Shown here in pieces: positions 52,509-59,773 of a stretch of 59,773 bases of DNA (position 1 is its first letter; each line of letters begins with the position of its first letter). The DNA comes from Sphingorhabdus sp. EL138 (GTDB taxonomy: Bacteria > Pseudomonadota > Alphaproteobacteria > Sphingomonadales > Sphingomonadaceae): positions 1 through 59,773 of the forward strand of contig NZ_CAMCWY010000018.1 in NCBI RefSeq assembly GCF_945882965.1, written 5' to 3'. The notes beneath the pieces are model-generated. The model was not told the DNA's origin and did not search any database. It was given only the letters and a program-made list of their open reading frames with translations. A program made the position numbers and the translations under genes.

Positions 52509-53750
52509 ATGGACGTTCGAAATCAAGTTGCGGCTGTTCACATGGTTAAATTTTTGCACTACTCGGTGTTGGCGCTGCTGGGAGCAATAACGACACCTGC
52601 CGCCGCCGCAACGCCTGAGGAAACCGCACGCGAGGTGCTGGCCCAATCGCCTATCATCGACGGCCATAATGACACACCGCACCAGATTGCCGAGTTGTTT
52701 GACCGCGATTTTTCGAAATTCGACTTGACTGCATTACCAGCGGACGTGCTCGCCAAAACCCACACCGACATAAAAACGGCGCGCGCCGGATTTTTGGGCG
52801 GGCAATATTGGTCGGTTTATGTCGACGCTGCTTTGCCCAAGCATGAGGCGGTAACACGAACCATCCAGCAAATTGATGTCGTCCGGCAAATGATGGCGCG
52901 ATATCCCGAAACATTTACGTATGCCGCAACGGCGGCAGAGGTTGAGGCGGCGATGAAAAAGGGCAAAATCGCATCGCTTGTTGGTATGGAAGGTGGCCAT
53001 TCCATTGGCAGTTCGCTGGAAATCCTGCGGCAGACTTATGCGCTTGGCGCGCGTTACATGACCCTCACACATAGCCTGACCACCGATTGGGCGGACAGCT
53101 CTACCGACGCGCCAAAGCATGACGGATTGTCGCCCTTTGGCTTTGAAGTACTCGCGGAAATGAACCATTTAGGGATGATTGCCGACATCAGCCATGTGTC
53201 AGAGGCAACGATGCACGATGTGTTGGATAAGAGCACGGCGCCTGTTTTGTTCACGCACAGCAACGCCCGCGCCATCACACCGCACCCGCGCAACGTGCCC
53301 GATTCGGTCTTGAAGCGCTTGCCGGAAAATGGCGGTGTGGTGATGGTTACCTTCGTGCCGGGCTTTACCTCGGCCGAGCGGCGTCAGTGGGAATATGCAC
53401 GCTCCGCCGTTGCAGGGCGCGCTAAGACTGAATTTTCTGGAAATCCAGTTGGCGAAAAGGCCACTGTTGAGGCATGGATTGCCGCCAACCCCCAACCCAA
53501 GGCAAGACTGGCGCAAGTGGCCGACCATATCGACCATATCCGCAAGGTGGCAGGGGTTGACCATATCGGCATTGGCGGTGACTTTGGCGGCGTGGACGAA
53601 CTGCCAGTTGGCCTGGAAAATGTCTCAACCTATCCCGCCTTATTCGCCGAGCTCGTCCGTCGTGGCTATTCGAAGGCGGACCTCACCAGAATCGCGCAAG
53701 GAAATGTCCTTCGCGTGATGCGCGGTGTGGAGAAGGCGGCGGGTTCGTAG
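52509..53750 (+). CDS. Membrane dipeptidase (M19, renal dipeptidase-like)
   Basis: A secreted metallopeptidase of 413 residues that cleaves dipeptides. ATG 52509 has TTGGAGG at 52497-52503. It has an N-terminal signal peptide with the hydrophobic core FLHYSVLALLGAITTPAAAA. Metal ligands: DGHNDTPHQ near 52-60, GMEGGHSIG near 161, and HSNARAITPHPRNV near 253 with GGDFGG near 359. The last residues are GVEKAAGS, ended by TAG. The convergent amidohydrolase starts to read one base later. Confidence 0.93.
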   Translation: MDVRNQVAAVHMVKFLHYSVLALLGAITTPAAAATPEETAREVLAQSPIIDGHNDTPHQIAELFDRDFSKFDLTALPADVLAKTHTDIKTARAGFLGGQYWSVYVDAALPKHEAVTRTIQQIDVVRQMMARYPETFTYAATAAEVEAAMKKGKIASLVGMEGGHSIGSSLEILRQTYALGARYMTLTHSLTTDWADSSTDAPKHDGLSPFGFEVLAEMNHLGMIADISHVSEATMHDVLDKSTAPVLFTHSNARAITPHPRNVPDSVLKRLPENGGVVMVTFVPGFTSAERRQWEYARSAVAGRAKTEFSGNPVGEKATVEAWIAANPQPKARLAQVADHIDHIRKVAGVDHIGIGGDFGGVDELPVGLENVSTYPALFAELVRRGYSKADLTRIAQGNVLRVMRGVEKAAGS

Positions 53751-53751
53751 T

Positions 53752-54957
53752 TTAGGAAGCAAACCCGTCGGCCAGAAAACGTTCCGCGATGGCGGCGTGA
53801 AGGGCGGCGCCTTTTGCCATAATGCTGTCGTCGAGGACCATGCGGTTGGAGTGCAGGCCACAGCAGGTGCGCCAGTCGTCGCCTTCGTGTGACGCGCCTA
53901 AGAAGAACATCGCGCCGGGGACTTTTTCGAGGACATAGGCAAAGTCCTCTGCGCCCATGATGGGCGTGTCGAGCGTGATCCAGCTTTCGGGGCCGAACAT
54001 ATCCTCGACAACCGCCTTGCCGAACTGAACGGCGCGGTCGTCGCAGACGGTGACGGGGAAGCCCTGTTCGATATGCACCTCCGCGCTGCAATCATGGGCG
54101 GCGGCGATGCCGGGGGCAAGGCGGTGCAGCTCCTCGGCCACGCGTGCGCGCGATTGTGGGGACAATGTGCGGATAGTACCCAGCAAAACTGCTGTTTCGG
54201 GAATGATATTGTTGGTGGTGCCCGCTGAGATTTTGGCGATGGTGACAACGGCAGGATTGAACACCGAAATCTTGCGGGTCACCATCGTTTGGATCGCCGA
54301 TACGATTTCGCAAGCGACGGGGATTGGGTCAATGGCGTCATGCGGCATGGAGGCGTGGCCGCCAGCGCCCTTCACGGTAATAGTCAGCACGTCCGAAGAT
54401 GCCAGTAACGGACCACTTCGCCCACTAAACACCCCGCGCGGCGCGTTGGGCATGGTGTGCAAGGCAAAGGCGGCATCGGGTAGCGGATCAATCAAACCGT
54501 CGTCGAGCATGAAGCGTGCGCCATGATAGCCCTCTTCACCCGGTTGAAACATGAACTGGACCGTGCCCGCCAATTGGTCGCGCTTGGCGCACAGCATCTT
54601 TGCCGCGCCAACGAGCATCGCAACATGGGTATCATGCCCGCACGCATGCATCGCGCCGTCGGTTTGCGAGCTATATTCAAGGCCCGTATCTTCATGGAGC
54701 GGTAAGGCGTCCATATCGCCACGCAGAAGCACATTACGGCCATTGGCAGGGCCTTTGAGGGTCGCAATGAGCCCAGTGGTTGACGGCCCCTCACGCAGCT
54801 CCAGCGGAAGGCCGGCAAGCGCGGCCTTTATTTTTGCCAATGTCTTGGGATTTTGCAGACCCAATTCCGGCTCGGCATGAATGGCCCGGCGGAGGTCAAT
54901 AAGGTCGGGAAGGATATTTTCGGCGTCGGCGCGCCAGTCTGTGCTGATTAAGTCCAT
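53752..54957 (-). CDS. M20-family amidohydrolase (hippurate hydrolase-like)
   Basis: A 401-residue zinc-dependent peptidase/amidase. Motifs: LRRAIHAEPELGLQNP near 23-38, metal-site segments ACGHDTHVAMLVGAAKML near 106-123 and FQPGEEGYHGARFMLDDG near 136-153, and TVKGAGGHASMPHDAIDP near 194. The fold is that of amino-acid-conjugate hydrolases (IAA-, hippurate- or N-acyl-amino acid); the substrate is uncertain. It lacks a signal peptide. Convergent with the dipeptidase gene. Confidence 0.9.
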   Translation of the reverse strand: MDLISTDWRADAENILPDLIDLRRAIHAEPELGLQNPKTLAKIKAALAGLPLELREGPSTTGLIATLKGPANGRNVLLRGDMDALPLHEDTGLEYSSQTDGAMHACGHDTHVAMLVGAAKMLCAKRDQLAGTVQFMFQPGEEGYHGARFMLDDGLIDPLPDAAFALHTMPNAPRGVFSGRSGPLLASSDVLTITVKGAGGHASMPHDAIDPIPVACEIVSAIQTMVTRKISVFNPAVVTIAKISAGTTNNIIPETAVLLGTIRTLSPQSRARVAEELHRLAPGIAAAHDCSAEVHIEQGFPVTVCDDRAVQFGKAVVEDMFGPESWITLDTPIMGAEDFAYVLEKVPGAMFFLGASHEGDDWRTCCGLHSNRMVLDDSIMAKGAALHAAIAERFLADGFAS

Positions 54958-54996
54958 AGCTTAACTAGCACCAGCCTGGCGCGACCGACAACAGTC

Positions 54997-56493
54997 TTAA
55001 TCTTCCAAACGCACAGCGACATATTGCGTTGCCGCTCCACGCCGTTTTACGCCCAGCAGGATCGCGCTGCGACCGGCTGTCTTTGCCTCCTTAACGGCAG
55101 CGGCGAGTTCGGCGGCTGTATTCAACTCGCGATAATTTGCGGACACGATGATGTCACCGCGCCGCAAACCAACCTGCGCACCAGTGCCAGCACCCGGAAC
55201 GTCGATGACAACCCCCTTTACGTCGGCTGTCACGCCAAGCGCACGCCCGATTTCGGCGTCGAGCGGGATGACGCTGAGACCAAGCGCATCACGAATGACT
55301 TTGGAATCGGGCGTATCAACTTGCTTGTCGAAGTCTTTATTTTCTTCCGGGTTGAAGTTGCGTTGCGCCAGCTTCTCTTCGGGTGGACGCGCGCCAACCG
55401 TAGCCGTCAGCTTCATAGGCTTGCCTTCGCGCAAAATGTCGAGCGGTATACGCGTGCCGGGTTTGATGTTGGCGACAATATAGGACAAGGTCACTTCAGG
55501 CGTTACTTCACGGTCATTGACGCGAAGGATAATGTCACCTTCTTTCAGGCCAGCTTTGTCTGCGGCCTCCTCGGGGACGACGCGTGCAACAAACTCGCCA
55601 CGGTTCTTTTCAAGACCAAGGGCGTCGGCAACCTGTTCGCTCACCGGCTGGATGCTGATGCCAAGATAACCACGCTCTGGCCGAACACCCTTTTTAAGCG
55701 ACTCAACAACGGGGATAGCTTCTTCAGCCGGGATGGCAAAGCCAACGCCGATATTCGCGCCAACGGGCGAAATCAGGCGGTTGTTGATGCCAACAACTTC
55801 ACCCTTCAGGTTAAACAAAGGACCACCGGAATTGCCGGGGTTGATGGCGGCGTCGGTCTGAATGAAGCGGTCATAGGCGCCGCCCGCGCCGATGTTACGC
55901 TGCAGCGCTGAAATGATCCCCGCGGTTACTGTGTTGCCAAGGCCAAGCGGGTTCCCAATGGCGATCACCCAATCACCCACGCGGCTTTTCCGGGATTCTG
56001 ACATTTTAACAAAGGGCAGGTCGGAAGCACGAATTTTTAGCAAAGCAATATCTGAGGATGGGTCGCGACCTACGATTTCGGCCTCAAATTCCTTGCCGTC
56101 GAAAAGCGTTACCGTGACACGGTCAACAGCTTCGCCAGCCGGGCCACCGGCAACCACATGGTTATTTGTGACGATGTAACCATCGCTTGAGATAAGAAAG
56201 CCTGAGCCGCCACTGGCTTGTTCCTGCGTGACGGGGCGGCGTTCGCCCGTCAGCGGGTTCAGGCTGGTGGCTACCTGCACCTTTTGACGTGTGGCGATGT
56301 TGACGACTGCTGGCTGCAATTGCGCGGCAAGATCCGCAAAGCTCGACGGCGCGCCGCCGGGGGCAAGATTGACCTGTTCCGAAACAGCCAGTCCGGTTTG
56401 CGCGGTCACGGGGTTGCCATTGACTATAGCAACTGTGCCGCCAGCCATCAAAAGCGCGGTGGTAACTGCATAAGCGTAATGCACGGATATCAT
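54997..56493 (-). CDS. degP: Do-family periplasmic serine endoprotease (DegP/HtrA)
   Basis: Degrades or refolds damaged envelope proteins. It has 498 residues with a signal-anchor-like N-terminus (HYAYAVTTALLMAGGTVAIV). The triad is His in VTNNHVVAGG, Asp in SDIALLKI and Ser in NPGNSGGPLFNL. Two PDZ domains follow, near 285-375 (RGYLGISIQPVSEQVADAL) and near 395-485. Gene order hflK-hflC-degP on the minus strand is the usual alphaproteobacterial one. Confidence 0.96.
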   Translation of the reverse strand: MISVHYAYAVTTALLMAGGTVAIVNGNPVTAQTGLAVSEQVNLAPGGAPSSFADLAAQLQPAVVNIATRQKVQVATSLNPLTGERRPVTQEQASGGSGFLISSDGYIVTNNHVVAGGPAGEAVDRVTVTLFDGKEFEAEIVGRDPSSDIALLKIRASDLPFVKMSESRKSRVGDWVIAIGNPLGLGNTVTAGIISALQRNIGAGGAYDRFIQTDAAINPGNSGGPLFNLKGEVVGINNRLISPVGANIGVGFAIPAEEAIPVVESLKKGVRPERGYLGISIQPVSEQVADALGLEKNRGEFVARVVPEEAADKAGLKEGDIILRVNDREVTPEVTLSYIVANIKPGTRIPLDILREGKPMKLTATVGARPPEEKLAQRNFNPEENKDFDKQVDTPDSKVIRDALGLSVIPLDAEIGRALGVTADVKGVVIDVPGAGTGAQVGLRRGDIIVSANYRELNTAAELAAAVKEAKTAGRSAILLGVKRRGAATQYVAVRLED

Positions 56494-56609
56494 TCCTCTC
56501 GTTTATTCAATTGGGCAACGCCCAGAAATTCTGTTCATCTTTGACCCGGTAAAGCTGAACGCCGATTGAATGGATGCCATTCCTCCGACCAACAGCATTT
56601 GTCCTTCGA

Positions 56610-57455
56610 TTAAATGCCTTTACGGAATTTTTCCAGATAGGCGTTTTGCGGTGACAAGATGATATTGCTTGCACCTTCACCATTCTGGAACGTCTGACGA
56701 TAGCTCTGCATCGCGCGATAGAAATCATAGAAACCCGGGTCCTTGCCATAGCTTATGGCGTAGATGCGGGCGGCTTCGGCTTCAGCGTCAGCGCGGATAA
56801 TTTGCGCTTCCTTTTGGCCTTCTGCGTCGATGGCGATGGCCTCCTGGTTTCTCGCGCTGCGCATACGGTTATAAGCCGACTGTAATGTTGCGGCTGGCAA
56901 GTCGGCACGCTTGATGCGCACGTCAATGACTTCGGCTCCATATTTGCGCGCTTCGCGGTTTAACGCAGTCTGGATATTCTCCATCACTTCGCCGCGTTCG
57001 GCGCTCAACAAGGCGGCAAAGGTCCGCTTGCCGAGCTCGTTGCGCAGCGATGAACCCAAAATCGTCCGCAATTGGTCACGCAGGCGATCCTCGGTTCGGA
57101 TTGTGCGGTACATTACAGCGGGCTGGGTAATGCGGAACCGGGCAAAGGCATCCACCTGCAAGCGCAACTGGTCGGTGGAAAGCACTTCCTGCTGTTCCAT
57201 CTGAACGCTTAAGACGCGCTTGTCGATCATCTGGATCTGTTCAACAAAGGGAATGCGGAAGGTAAGTCCAGCGCGTGTCTCGCCGAATTTCTCGCCGGGC
57301 TTATAGGGGTTCACGATCCGGTCGACCTTACCATAGCTGCTGATAATGGCCTGCTGAGTTTCGGGAACGACATTCACCGACATGCTCATCAATATGAGCG
57401 CGCCTATTGCGCCAAAAGCGAGATAAATCGGGTTGCGAAGGAGGCTGCTGGTCAT
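56610..57455 (-). CDS. hflC: HflC, membrane protease modulator
   Basis: Forms the HflKC complex that surrounds and tunes the FtsH protease. It has 281 residues with an N-terminal transmembrane helix (about 8-28) and an SPFH/band-7 domain (VPETQQAIISSYGKVDRIVN; RTRIEDRL-type segment), ending in a long coiled coil rich in Glu/Ala (IDAEGQKEAQIIRADAEAEA). ATG overlaps the hflK stop (ATGA). A 115-base gap follows before degP. Confidence 0.95.
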   Translation of the reverse strand: MTSSLLRNPIYLAFGAIGALILMSMSVNVVPETQQAIISSYGKVDRIVNPYKPGEKFGETRAGLTFRIPFVEQIQMIDKRVLSVQMEQQEVLSTDQLRLQVDAFARFRITQPAVMYRTIRTEDRLRDQLRTILGSSLRNELGKRTFAALLSAERGEVMENIQTALNREARKYGAEVIDVRIKRADLPAATLQSAYNRMRSARNQEAIAIDAEGQKEAQIIRADAEAEAARIYAISYGKDPGFYDFYRAMQSYRQTFQNGEGASNIILSPQNAYLEKFRKGI

Positions 57456-58570
57456 TGCTTTGTCCCTGTAACGGTCAAGGGTTCGGCTTTTGGAGCCGAT
57501 CTTTTCTGGAATTCGGGAATAGGAAGGTAAGGCGTTACGCCGCCCGTTTCGACAATCGTCTTGTCGACCTTACCCAGCACTTGCTCCATGGTTTCATAGT
57601 ATAACCGGCGCTTCGTCACCTCGGGTGCGGCACGATATTGCACATAGATTTTATCGAACTCGGCGGTTTCACCCAATGCAAGCTCGGTCACGCGGCTGGC
57701 ATAAGCGCGGGCATCGTTCAGATAGCTCTCGCGCCGTTGCTGCGCCGCGTTCACTTCGCGGAAGGCGTCATTGACTTCAGCTGGCGGGTCCGATTGGCGA
57801 ATCGAGATACTCTGTATCAACACGCCAGCCCGATATTCATCGAGCACCTGTTGCATCCGGCGGCGCACCTCAAGTTCGATCGCGCCACGACCGGGGCCAA
57901 TGGCTTGTGTTAGGTCAAAATTAGCAACCGCGGCGCGCATGGCACTTTCCGCGACTTCTTTGACAGTTTCCTGCGGGCTGTCGAGTTGGAACAGGTAGAG
58001 CTCCGGATCTTTAATTGACCAGCGGACATCATAGGCCATGTCGATGATACTTTGGTCCTTCGTTAGCACCAAATTCTCGCTGCTTGCCTTTGGCGAGCCT
58101 ATGGATGTCGTCTGAATCTGCTGCGTATCAATTTTCGTGATGCTTTGCAGTGGCGCAGGCAAAGTGAATTGAATTCCAGGCGGCAATGTATCAGAATATT
58201 TGCCCAATTGCGTCACGACACCCTCTTGCTCGGGGCCAATGCGATGAATGCTCGTCCAGACAATCCATAGCGCCACTAAGCCGCCAATGATAAGCGGGAA
58301 CCAGCTTTTACCGTCGGGGCGTTGCGGCAAACCACCAAATCCACCGCCTTTTCTGCGCAGCAGTTCCTCAAGCGATGGTCCGCGCGAACGAGCGCGTCCG
58401 GCAGGTTCGGGTGTTGGGTCCCACGGATTCACGGGGTCGGGCTTCGATCCGCCTCCGCGTCCGGTTGAATTGCTTGTGCCGCCTGTTTCCCCAGAATCGG
58501 AGGAATCCCAAGGTCCTTTGCCATCTGTTGCCAAAATCACGGGTCCTTGCTTGTCAAATTTTCTGCTCAT
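57452..58570 (-). CDS. hflK: HflK, membrane protease modulator
   Basis: Partner of HflC. It has 372 residues, with a Gly/Pro/Asp-rich cytoplasmic N-terminus (GDSSDSGETGGTSNSTGRGG-like low complexity), one transmembrane helix near 91-109 (FPLIIGGLVALWIVWTSI) and an SPFH domain (VVTQLGKYSDTLPPGIQFTL). The start ATG at 58570 has AGGTTT-like weak upstream sequence. It overlaps hflC by four bases and is divergent from mrp. Confidence 0.95.
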   Translation of the reverse strand: MSRKFDKQGPVILATDGKGPWDSSDSGETGGTSNSTGRGGGSKPDPVNPWDPTPEPAGRARSRGPSLEELLRRKGGGFGGLPQRPDGKSWFPLIIGGLVALWIVWTSIHRIGPEQEGVVTQLGKYSDTLPPGIQFTLPAPLQSITKIDTQQIQTTSIGSPKASSENLVLTKDQSIIDMAYDVRWSIKDPELYLFQLDSPQETVKEVAESAMRAAVANFDLTQAIGPGRGAIELEVRRRMQQVLDEYRAGVLIQSISIRQSDPPAEVNDAFREVNAAQQRRESYLNDARAYASRVTELALGETAEFDKIYVQYRAAPEVTKRRLYYETMEQVLGKVDKTIVETGGVTPYLPIPEFQKRSAPKAEPLTVTGTKQ

Positions 58571-58641
58571 AAAACCTTTATAGGAACGGTTTTTCAGAAA
58601 AACAGTGTCAATCCCGCAATTCTGAATCTATTCGGCAAGTC

Positions 58642-59616
58642 ATGTCCAATTTTGCTATATTTTCCGATGCCATTTTTGCGGTTGTAGGGAACCGCGCGAG
58701 TGGTTTGAAGGTCACCGAAAATGCGGTCTCGCTGATGCTTGACGTGTCCGGCTTAAATGCCGAACAGCGCACTGAAATCGAAGCCGATGTCCGCACGGCA
58801 GCCACGCAGGCCGGCGCGCAATCGGTGCGTGTGATGTTGACCGCCGAACGCATCACGCCGCGCCTGATTGCTGTGGCGAGTGGCAAAGGCGGCGTCGGCA
58901 AATCTACGCTGTCGACAAACCTTGCCATTGCCATGGCGCGCGCTGGCGGTTCTGTTGGTCTGGTGGATGCAGATATCTATGGCCCGTCGCAACCGAGATT
59001 GATGGGTGTGGAGGGCGTGAAGCCCCAAGCCGAAGGCAACATGATCATACCTGTGATGGGCGCGGGCGGCGTGCCGTTTCTGTCCATGGGGCAATTGGTC
59101 AACCCGGGGCAAGCCATTGCATGGCGCGGACCGATGGCGGGTAATGCGTTGTCGCAACTTGTCGATGCCAAATGGGGCAATGTCCGCGACATCGTGGTTG
59201 ATATGCCGCCAGGCACGGGCGATATTCAATTGTCCATGATCCAGAAGCATAAGCCTATCGGCGCAGTCATCATCTCCACGCCACAGGACCTTGCCCTCAT
59301 TGACGCGATGCGCGCCATCAGCTTTTTCGATACGGCAAAAGTACCGATCATTGGCCTTGTTGAAAATATGGCCGGGTATCTGTGTCCGCATTGCGGGGAA
59401 ATGAGCGATCCTTTCGGTTCGGGTGGGGCAGAGGCGGCAGCGAAGGAATTGGGTATTCCGTTCTTAGGACGGATACCACTCGACATTAAAATCCGGATGG
59501 AAAGCGACGCTGGCACGCCGCCGGCATTAGGTGAAGGACCGATTAGCGACGCTTATGCTGCGATAGCGCGGCAAGTCTCTGCGTGGATTGATTCTCCGAA
59601 AGATACCGCTGCATGA
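58642..59616 (+). CDS. mrp: Mrp/ApbC iron-sulfur cluster carrier ATPase
   Basis: Scaffold or carrier for Fe-S clusters. It has 324 residues: an N-terminal MIP18-like region (shortened), then the deviant Walker A AVASGKGGVGKSTLSTNLA near 74, DADIYGPSQP near 104, DMPPGTGDIQLSM near 190 and the C-terminal cluster-binding C-P-H-C near 250 (YLCPHCGEMSDPFG). Its TGA overlaps the ATG of the next gene. Confidence 0.95.
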   Translation: MSNFAIFSDAIFAVVGNRASGLKVTENAVSLMLDVSGLNAEQRTEIEADVRTAATQAGAQSVRVMLTAERITPRLIAVASGKGGVGKSTLSTNLAIAMARAGGSVGLVDADIYGPSQPRLMGVEGVKPQAEGNMIIPVMGAGGVPFLSMGQLVNPGQAIAWRGPMAGNALSQLVDAKWGNVRDIVVDMPPGTGDIQLSMIQKHKPIGAVIISTPQDLALIDAMRAISFFDTAKVPIIGLVENMAGYLCPHCGEMSDPFGSGGAEAAAKELGIPFLGRIPLDIKIRMESDAGTPPALGEGPISDAYAAIARQVSAWIDSPKDTAA

Positions 59617-59773
59617 ATGAAGCGCCAGCAGCAAAGGACGGCATAAGCCGCCGGAAACTGCTGGTTGGCGGCGGCGTAGGCATAGGACTTTTGGTGGCAT
59701 GGGGCCTATGGCCGCGTCGCTATGCGCCAAACATGCGTGCGGCGGATGGGGAGCATCTTTTTGGTCCATGGCT
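59613..59773 (+). CDS. Molybdopterin-dependent oxidoreductase, large subunit (5' part, cut by window end)
   Basis: About 53 residues are visible. ATG 59613 overlaps the mrp stop. A Tat signal peptide is clear: SRRKLLVGGG then VGIGLLVAWGLW. The following RYAPNMRAADGEHLFGPW resembles the start of the isoquinoline 1-oxidoreductase beta-subunit (xanthine dehydrogenase) family. It would be a periplasmic aldehyde or heterocycle dehydrogenase; the rest lies outside the window. Confidence 0.7.
   Translation, partial: MNEAPAAKDGISRRKLLVGGGVGIGLLVAWGLWPRRYAPNMRAADGEHLFGPW

Noticed and set aside
1-59773. CRISPR array, prophage or integrase, complete insertion sequence
   Set aside because: No regularly spaced repeats with unique spacers, no phage structural or integrase genes and no intact transposase were seen; only a transposase tail near 2.5 kb.

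Overview
The window is a contiguous stretch of an alphaproteobacterial chromosome, most likely from a sphingomonad (order Sphingomonadales). This rests on the gene neighbourhoods (hflK-hflC-degP next to mrp and a Tat-exported molybdenum hydroxylase; fabD-fabG-acpP-fabF-mltG; rpsF-rpsR-rplI with long charged tails), the mid-to-high G+C content, the TonB-receptor style of the outer membrane, and the short palindromic repeats. No genus was assigned.

Layout. 1-2.8 kb: a TPR/O-GlcNAc-transferase-like gene of mixed base composition, an IS3-family transposase remnant and tRNA-Thr. 2.9-15.3 kb: mostly housekeeping (pyrD, ggt, acyl-CoA synthetase, tlyA, sppA, ppa, hisS, prfA). Within it lies an unusual 250-base region before sppA that holds a 33-codon ORF, several RNA hairpins and a strong terminator. 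15.3-22.3 kb: an accessory island. Four minus-strand genes joined by ATGA overlaps encode a sulfoquinovosidase-type GH31 enzyme, a LacI regulator, an aldo/keto reductase and an SsuD-like flavin monooxygenase. Together they look like the core of an oxygenolytic sulfoquinovose (plant sulfolipid sugar) pathway. Divergent from them is a TonB-dependent receptor that has decayed into a pseudogene. 22.4-31.2 kb: an MBL-fold hydrolase, nadA, a TupA-like ATP-grasp gene, a class A penicillin-binding protein, a membrane-anchored trypsin-like protease, a solute-binding lipoprotein and a DUF4112 protein. 31.2-38.7 kb: a broken RNase T2 gene, nadC, folE, a transaldolase-like gene, priA and an SdsA-type alkylsulfatase. 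38.7-47.9 kb: cell envelope, fatty acid and ribosomal protein operons. 47.9-59.8 kb: a 2H phosphoesterase, tRNA-Met, an Fnr-type regulator, an ABC ATPase overlapping nadB, two peptidases, degP, hflCK, mrp and the start of a molybdopterin oxidoreductase.

How the genes work together. The sulfoquinovose genes would cut sulfoquinovosyl glycerides or glycosides, oxidise sulfoquinovose to sulfite plus 6-oxo-glucose, and reduce the latter to glucose. A flavin reductase and a transporter are not in the window, and the adjacent outer-membrane receptor is dead. All three genes of de novo NAD synthesis from aspartate (nadA, nadB, nadC) are present but scattered. Envelope functions are strongly represented: PBP, mltG, LD-carboxypeptidase, mpl, degP, hflKC, sppA and fab genes. 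Two loci, the TonB receptor and RNase T2, show recent decay through in-frame amber codons plus one deletion or one short duplication. Functions were assigned by reading protein sequence and motifs; no database search was run.
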